Below the pieces are notes generated by a model, which did no database searches, had not been told where the DNA came from, and was given only the letters and a program-made list of their open reading frames with translations. From contig JAHWJJ010000123.1 in assembly GCA_019348475.1 (NCBI GenBank), positions 1 to 10,207 on the forward strand: a stretch of 10,207 nucleotides of DNA. The letters run 5' to 3'. Origin of the DNA: Gemmatimonadota bacterium (GTDB lineage Bacteria > Gemmatimonadota > Gemmatimonadetes > Longimicrobiales > Longimicrobiaceae). Shown here in pieces: positions 7,001 through 10,207 of this stretch (within the stretch, counting starts at the first letter, position 1; the number at the start of each line of letters is the position of its first letter). Position numbers and translations under genes: made by a program.

Positions 7001-7209
7001 CGGGCGACGGTGTCCTTGATGGTGCGGCTGAGGACGTGGTGGATGCCGGGGCGCCCGTTGGCGGTGGGCGGCCCTTCGAAGAAAACGAACGGCTCGCCGT
7101 CCGCCGTCTTTTCAAGGCTCTGGCGAAAGGTGCCCTCGGCCTTCCAGCGCTCCAGCACCTCGTCTTCCAGCGCGGTGACCGTCGGGGGAAGCTCGGGAAA
7201 CTTGCTCAT
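4057..7209 (-). CDS. ileS: Isoleucyl-tRNA synthetase, long (IleRS2-like) type
   Basis: 1050 residues; charges tRNA-Ile with isoleucine in the cytoplasm. The class I signature appears as PPTANGRPGIHHVL (47-60), with Gly55-Ile-His-His in place of the common HxGH, and KMSKS is at 602-606. The editing (CP1) domain shows VWTTTPWT (226-233) and DGTGIVHTAVAFGADD (322-337). Zinc-ligand pairs CPRC (182, 185) and CWRC (400, 403) are present, with a second group near 472 and CEQC (512-515). The anticodon-binding region includes LDRWLLSRL and DLSNWYVRRSRDRFW. Overall the sequence follows the Thermus thermophilus enzyme closely by memory, which places it in the IleRS2 clade, a clade typically insensitive to mupirocin. 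ileS followed by lspA is a frequent bacterial order and suggests one transcript. The start MSKFPELPPT is the first in-frame ATG near the conserved N-terminus. Confidence 0.97.
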   Translation of the reverse strand: MSKFPELPPTVTALEDEVLERWKAEGTFRQSLEKTADGEPFVFFEGPPTANGRPGIHHVLSRTIKDTVARFRTMQGRWVPRMAGWDTHGLPVEIEAEKKLGISGKREIEALGIARFNEVCRESVLTYTDEWERFSARIGYWLDYSKPYVTYHADYIESVWWLLKQISERGLFYRGHKVLPYCPRCGTGLSSHELSQGYKDVKDPSLFFTAPVLGADGEPDGREFLVWTTTPWTVVSNVALAVSPELEYAEVEHEGHRYVLARARVAPLFGSEDAVARTFPASELIGLAYQRPLDWAHPVGFDAQTVARAWKVYGAEWVSAEDGTGIVHTAVAFGADDYRLGQEVGLPIIMPVDERGRFREDIPLVGGVFVKDADTDLVIELKRRGRVFRSSREEHSYPHCWRCQSPLLYMARDSWFIRTTAVRDHLLANNAETRWFPPEIGAGRFGEWLENNVDWAISRNRYWGTPLPAWVCDRDPSHLHFIGSFDELREKTGLSQLPDPHRPYVDELQWPCEQCGGTMRRTPEVIDVWFDSGSMPFAQHHYPFENRERQERQFPAEFICEGVDQTRGWFYSLLAISTLLGRGPSYRNVVVNDMLLDDKGLKMSKSRGNIVNPWEAIDRFGADTIRWYLLSSSNPWLPKRFDPEGVKEVQRKTFDTLRQTYRFFAMYAGLEGWTADADAPAERSLLDRWLLSRLATVTAEVTEDLEAYNLTHAVRTVAEFVVDDLSNWYVRRSRDRFWGSADAADTRAAFATLHQALVAVSRLMAPFAPFLSDWLHRALTGGSVHLADFPAVDVASVDARLERGMQAVRTLSTLGRAARDSVGIRVRQPLGTLYAVVPDGYQVDDALLAILRDELNVRTVEFMHAAEELVTFSAKPNFKALGAVFGKLTPKVAEAIRGLESAVLAAFRRGEPLKVQADGEAFDVIAEHFDIVQSARGSFATADEAGFTVALDPTITPELRLEGLARELVNRVQNLRKETGLEVQDRIRLGIFGDGEILDVSREWGEFVAGETLATELETGSVTDFEGYDASREVDLDGVAGTVAIARVAG

Positions 7210-7319
7210 CGGTCCGGTCTGATCTTTTCTGCGCGAGTGGTAGAACCGCTGAAGTTAACCCGTGGGGGAAGATTCGGACACCGGGTCCGCGGCGCTTCGA
7301 TCCCCGTCCTTCCCGCGCC

Positions 7320-7353
7320 CCCCGCAGATCCCGCACGTGTCGGGATCGCGGGG
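7320..7353. other. Strong stem-loop upstream of ileS
   Basis: CCCCGC-A-GATCCCG (7320-7333) pairs with CGGGATCGCGGGG (7341-7353), giving 13 pairs with one bulged A around a 7-nt CACGTGT loop. Outer complementary blocks (GTCC/GGAC and others) may extend it. It lies 111-144 bp upstream of the ileS start and would be part of its leader if transcription starts far upstream. Confidence 0.6.
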
Positions 7354-7407
7354 ACGGCGCGGCTGCGGAAGGGGGAGAGTGATCACCTTCGCGGGAAAAC
7401 GCCAGGA

Positions 7408-7481
7408 ACCGGCGGAGAGCCGAGCCGTCCGCCGGTCGGTTCGCCGATCGAACCCGTTCAGCCTTGCGGCCGATCGGCTCA
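7408..7481 (+). repeat. Left copy of a 75-bp direct repeat
   Basis: 74 bp that align with 9334-9409: the first 14 bp are identical, a short variable middle differs in length by 2 bp, and the last 54 bp match at 45 positions. The last 28 bp match except at one position. It carries a perfect 9-bp inverted repeat (ACCGGCGGA at 7408-7416, TCCGCCGGT at 7428-7436). Unlike the right copy it is not next to the 3' end of a gene but lies between two divergent genes. Confidence 0.8.
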
Positions 7482-7690
7482 CGCTGATGCCGTTCACGGC
7501 GCCGGCGGTGATGCCGATGCGCGCCGTCGCCACCGAGATCCCGCCGCTGGAGATCGCGGGTCAGGCGCAGACCCTGCGGACCAGCGGGTGCGCGATTCTC
7601 GTCTGGCGCTCCGTGGCCGTCGCTGCGCGAGCTGGGGCGGTGCGCGCGCCCGGTGACCGGCCGTCCGCCACCCATCACCGTGTCGGAGCG

Positions 7691-8653
7691 ATGTGGAAGC
7701 ACGAACTCGACCCCGCGCAGGCAGCGTCCGCTCTCCTGCGGGCGGGGCTCTCTCTGCGCCCGGAGCAGCTCGTCCTGGAGCGCCGCGACGAACGGTGGCT
7801 CGTCGGCCTTCCCGGACGCCGGCTGGCGTGGTTCGCCGCTACGGCGGAAGGAGAACGGTCTCTCGCCGTGGAGCGGCGCGTCCTCCGACTGCTGCGCGCC
7901 CGGTGCTCGTTCCGGGTGCCGGAGGTGCTCTTCGTGGACCCGCTCGGCGAGTTCGAGATCCGGACGATGGTCGGGATGCCGGTGGACGTTGCGGCAATCA
8001 TGCGCCGGCTGCGGACCGACCCGGCCACCGAGCGCCGCGTGGGCGAGCAGATCGGGCGAATCCTCGCGGAGCAGCATACCCGGATCGCCGCGCGGGAGGT
8101 GGAGGGGTGGCTGCCGCGAACGCTCACAGGGCCGCTGCCGCTGGAACGGGTGCCACCCCAGCTCGAAGGCGTCGTTCCGGACCGCCCGGACCTGCACGCC
8201 GCGGCCAGCGAGGTGCTCGCCCGGTACGACGCGCTCTCCGTCGCGCCCGGCGACCACGCGCTCATCCACACCGACGTCGGCTTCCACAACCTGGCGATCG
8301 AGAAGGACGGCATCTCCGTCACCGGGCTCTTCGACTACGACAGCGCCGCGTGGGGGGACCGGCACCACGACTTCCGCATCCTGATCTACGACCTGGAGCG
8401 CCCGGGGCTGCTGAAGGCGGCGATGGAGGCGTACGGGCGCGCGACGGGCATCGCGCTCTGTTCCGAGCGGATCCTGCTCTACAACGCCGTGGTCGCGTTC
8501 AGCTACCTCGCGTACCGCGTGGGCGCGCGGCCCGAGGAGCGGCCGTGCGGCAGAACGCTGGACGAGGATCTGCGCTGGTGCGAGTGGGCGGCAGAGAAAG
8601 TCCTGGGCACGGGGCGGCGCCGCCTCTTCGGCCATGCCGTGCCGGACGAATAG
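7691..8653 (+). CDS. Aminoglycoside-phosphotransferase-fold (APH family) protein
   Basis: 320 residues. The C-terminal lobe has the APH/choline-kinase catalytic loop HTDVGFHN (193-200, catalytic Asp195, Asn200) and the metal-binding LFDYDSAAWGD motif (Asp215). The family transfers phosphate from ATP or GTP to small molecules such as aminoglycosides, macrolides, choline, homoserine or hydroxyurea; the substrate here cannot be read from sequence. The N-lobe is unusual: apart from Lys3 there is no lysine before residue 205, so the beta-3 ATP-binding Lys is missing, although a possible helix-C Glu61 (AVERRVLRLL) is present. The ATG at 7691 is chosen because homology-like sequence begins there and GGAG lies just upstream; the frame is open for 143 more codons, but that part contains a dispersed repeat and is low-complexity. 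It lies on the opposite strand to ileS and groEL, inside a direct-repeat-bracketed segment. Confidence 0.82.
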   Translation: MWKHELDPAQAASALLRAGLSLRPEQLVLERRDERWLVGLPGRRLAWFAATAEGERSLAVERRVLRLLRARCSFRVPEVLFVDPLGEFEIRTMVGMPVDVAAIMRRLRTDPATERRVGEQIGRILAEQHTRIAAREVEGWLPRTLTGPLPLERVPPQLEGVVPDRPDLHAAASEVLARYDALSVAPGDHALIHTDVGFHNLAIEKDGISVTGLFDYDSAAWGDRHHDFRILIYDLERPGLLKAAMEAYGRATGIALCSERILLYNAVVAFSYLAYRVGARPEERPCGRTLDEDLRWCEWAAEKVLGTGRRRLFGHAVPDE

Positions 8654-8918
8654 CGGCAGCCCCGTCGCATCCAGGTCCGTCGTCCGTGCGGGCGTGAAAG
8701 CCGTAGTTTCAGCCATCGCGTTGGGCACCTTGTCGCCGACGATGCTGCCCATCCCGGGCTCGCGGAGACGTGCGTGCGGGCGTGTGCACTCCTGACCGCA
8801 GGACACCCGCCCGGCTGTACCGGCCGCGCCGGAGCGGCATTCCAAATGCATCCTTTCACGCCGTGGAGTGCGCGCCCGGGTCCGGAGCGACGGGGACGGA
8901 GCGCATCCACGCCGGTCG

Positions 8919-8930
8919 CGTCCGCGGACG
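8919..8930. promoter_or_regulatory. 12-bp palindrome upstream of the defensin-like gene
   Basis: CGTCCGCGGACG is a perfect palindrome ending 32 bp before the ATG. It could be an operator or just a GC-rich chance palindrome. Confidence 0.25.
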
Positions 8931-8949
8931 GCGCGTCGAAACCTCTTTC

Positions 8950-8955
8950 GGAGGG
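8950..8955 (+). promoter_or_regulatory. Shine-Dalgarno of the defensin-like gene
   Basis: GGAGGG lies seven bases before the ATG at 8963. This is the best ribosome binding site in the window and selects the 68-residue start over an upstream in-frame ATG at 8774. Confidence 0.85.
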
Positions 8956-8962
8956 AACGGAG

Positions 8963-9169
8963 ATGAAGAAGACGGGAATCCCACGGCTGGCGTTCGCGGC
9001 CGCGACGTCGGTGGCGCTGGCGTTCGGCGCCAGCCAGGCGGTCGCCGCGCCTTCCACGGCAAAGTCCGCCGGCGAGGCGGCCTGCACGGACCGGCAGTGT
9101 CGCCAGGCGTGCGCCCCGTTCGGCGGCTACTGCGACGAGTTGCGCGGCGTCTGCGTCTGCGAAGGATAG
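8963..9169 (+). CDS. Secreted six-Cys peptide with a defensin-like (CS-alpha-beta) cysteine pattern
   Basis: 68 residues. The N-terminus is a Sec signal peptide: MKKTGIPR, a hydrophobic core LAFAAATSVALAFGA, and an AVA or VAA cleavage site near residue 28-29. The exported part of about 40 residues has six Cys (41, 46, 50, 57, 64, 66) spaced C-x4-C-x3-C-x6-C-x6-C-x-C. CxxxC plus CxC in this order is the cysteine-stabilised alpha/beta signature, and GGYCDELRGVCVC fits the defensin gamma-core (G-x-C-x3-9-C). It resembles the C-terminal half of insect defensins, but the C3-C4 loop is shorter (6 instead of about 9-10). The mature peptide is not cationic (net charge about -1), which is atypical for a membrane-active defensin. 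Bacterial defensin-like peptides are known from myxobacteria, so the fold is possible. The function could be antimicrobial, signalling or protease inhibition; none is shown. A strong ribosome binding site and a downstream hairpin support a real gene. Confidence 0.75.
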   Translation: MKKTGIPRLAFAAATSVALAFGASQAVAAPSTAKSAGEAACTDRQCRQACAPFGGYCDELRGVCVCEG

Positions 9170-9179
9170 AGCCGGAGAG

Positions 9180-9198
9180 CCGCGCCTCCCCGGCGCGG
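9180..9198 (+). terminator. Hairpin downstream of the defensin-like gene
   Basis: CCGCGCC (9180-9186) and GGCGCGG (9192-9198) form a perfect 7-bp GC stem with a 5-nt loop, 10 bases after the stop codon. No U tract follows, so this is a tentative terminator. A second weaker stem (9240-9245 with 9256-9261) follows. Confidence 0.4.
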
Positions 9199-9333
9199 AC
9201 ACGGTGACGCGCTCACGTCCTGCTGGACACGTGACACCGGCCCTCTCGCGAGAACGAGGGCGGGCGTTCGTCTGCGTCTGCGCGGGCTGGGTCCGCCGAA
9301 CGAGTGGGCACGGTGGCGGTTCCCGAAAGGAAG

Positions 9334-9406
9334 ACCGGCGGAGAGCCTGGGGCCCTCCGCCGATCCGTTCATCTACCGAGTCCGTTCAGCGTTGCGGCCG
9401 ATCGGC

Positions 9407-9409
<3 letters not shown>
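9334..9409 (+). repeat. Right copy of the 75-bp direct repeat, overlapping the groEL stop codon
   Basis: 76 bp aligning with 7408-7481 in the same orientation. Its last three bases (9407-9409) are the complement of the groEL TGA stop. It contains the hairpin at 9336-9362. Together the two copies bracket about 1.85 kb that hold both plus-strand genes. Confidence 0.8.
9336..9362 (-). terminator. Probable groEL terminator
   Basis: CGGCGGAG (9336-9343) and CTCCGCCG (9355-9362) form a perfect 8-bp stem, with three further pairs inside (9345-9347 with 9351-9353). In minus-strand RNA it begins 44 bases after the groEL stop and is followed by a pyrimidine-rich stretch (GTCTTCCTTTC). This is the best intrinsic terminator candidate in the window. 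Confidence 0.6.

Positions 9410-10207
<798 letters not shown>

Larger units (their letters stand above)
7210..7690. other. Divergent gene-free region between ileS and the phosphotransferase gene
   Basis: No supportable gene. It must contain the ileS promoter (minus) and the promoter of the plus-strand phosphotransferase gene, but no clear -35/-10 boxes were recognised. It contains a strong stem-loop (7320-7353) and the left copy of a 75-bp direct repeat (7408-7481). A 92-codon minus-strand open frame (7255-7533, GTG start) passes through the repeat and is not considered a gene. Confidence 0.55.
8654..8962. other. Gene-free region before the defensin-like peptide gene
   Basis: 309 bp with no supportable gene on either strand. 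It should hold the promoter of the small peptide gene. I see no clear sigma70 boxes; an AT-richer island lies near 8840-8860 and a 12-bp palindrome at 8919-8930. Confidence 0.5.

Noticed and set aside
7210..7407. T-box riboswitch upstream of ileS
   Set aside because: No T-box consensus (AGGGUGGNACCGCG) or specifier-loop arrangement could be found, and the host does not look like a Firmicute.
7255..7533. 92-residue minus-strand frame with a CGICGGRG zinc-knuckle-like motif
   Set aside because: It has a GTG start without a ribosome binding site, passes through the direct repeat and the strong stem-loop, and has a low-complexity Arg-rich middle. The CxxCGGRG match to DnaJ-type zinc motifs is a single short hit.
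3964..7656. 1230-residue open frame on the plus strand
   Set aside because: It lies antisense to the whole of ileS, which has complete catalytic motifs. The composition is typical of a high-GC shadow frame.
7262..7690. 143-codon N-terminal extension of the phosphotransferase
   Set aside because: It contains the dispersed repeat and has no similarity to the family; the ATG at 7691 with upstream GGAG begins at the expected N-terminus.
7112..9202. 696-residue open frame on the minus strand
   Set aside because: It crosses the phosphotransferase and defensin-like genes in antisense and overlaps the ileS start; no domain is visible.
9204..9300. Possible second Cys-rich peptide (FVCVCAG) after the defensin-like gene
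   Set aside because: The short CGTCTGCGTCTGCG match to the CVC codons is in a different frame and is not preceded by a signal peptide or a Cys series; probably chance or a tiny duplication.

Overview
The window is high-GC bacterial DNA. It mixes core genes (cheA, cheY, cheW, rluD, lspA, ileS, groEL) with two very small Cys-rich peptide genes. The best guess at the host is the phylum Gemmatimonadota, probably a Longimicrobium relative. This rests on the pinensin-type leader of the small minus-strand peptide, an IleRS of the long Thermus/Bacteroidetes-like class, a GroEL ending in a Gly/Met tail, and 8-bp tandem repeats in the gaps between genes. The phylum is an inference from remembered sequence style, not from a marker-gene search.

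Left part (1-1412, minus strand): a chemotaxis operon in the order cheW, cheY, cheA. cheA runs off the left edge, so only its histidine phosphotransfer domain is visible. CheW is the receptor-kinase scaffold, CheA the kinase and CheY the response regulator. A 115-bp inverted repeat built from 8-bp units separates cheY from cheA.

Next (1413-2329): a stretch with an 8-bp tandem repeat, two related strong hairpins, and a 60-residue Cys-rich precursor peptide on the minus strand that looks like an orphan pinensin-family lanthipeptide. No modification enzyme or transporter is visible nearby.

Middle (2330-7209, minus strand): ileS, lspA and rluD, a common bacterial gene order, probably one transcription unit. 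The IleRS has GIHH in place of the class I HxGH signature.

Right part (7210-9406): a small plus-strand segment between ileS and groEL. It carries an aminoglycoside-phosphotransferase-fold gene and a 68-residue secreted peptide. The Cys pattern of that peptide (C-x4-C-x3-C-x6-C-x6-C-x-C, with GGYC and CVC) matches the cysteine-stabilised alpha/beta pattern of defensins. The segment is bracketed by two direct copies of a roughly 75-bp element; the right copy includes the groEL stop codon and a terminator-like hairpin. Right edge (9407-10207, minus strand): the C-terminal half of groEL.

The most interesting content is the defensin-like secreted peptide inside a repeat-bracketed accessory segment, followed by the orphan lanthipeptide-like precursor with its twin hairpins.
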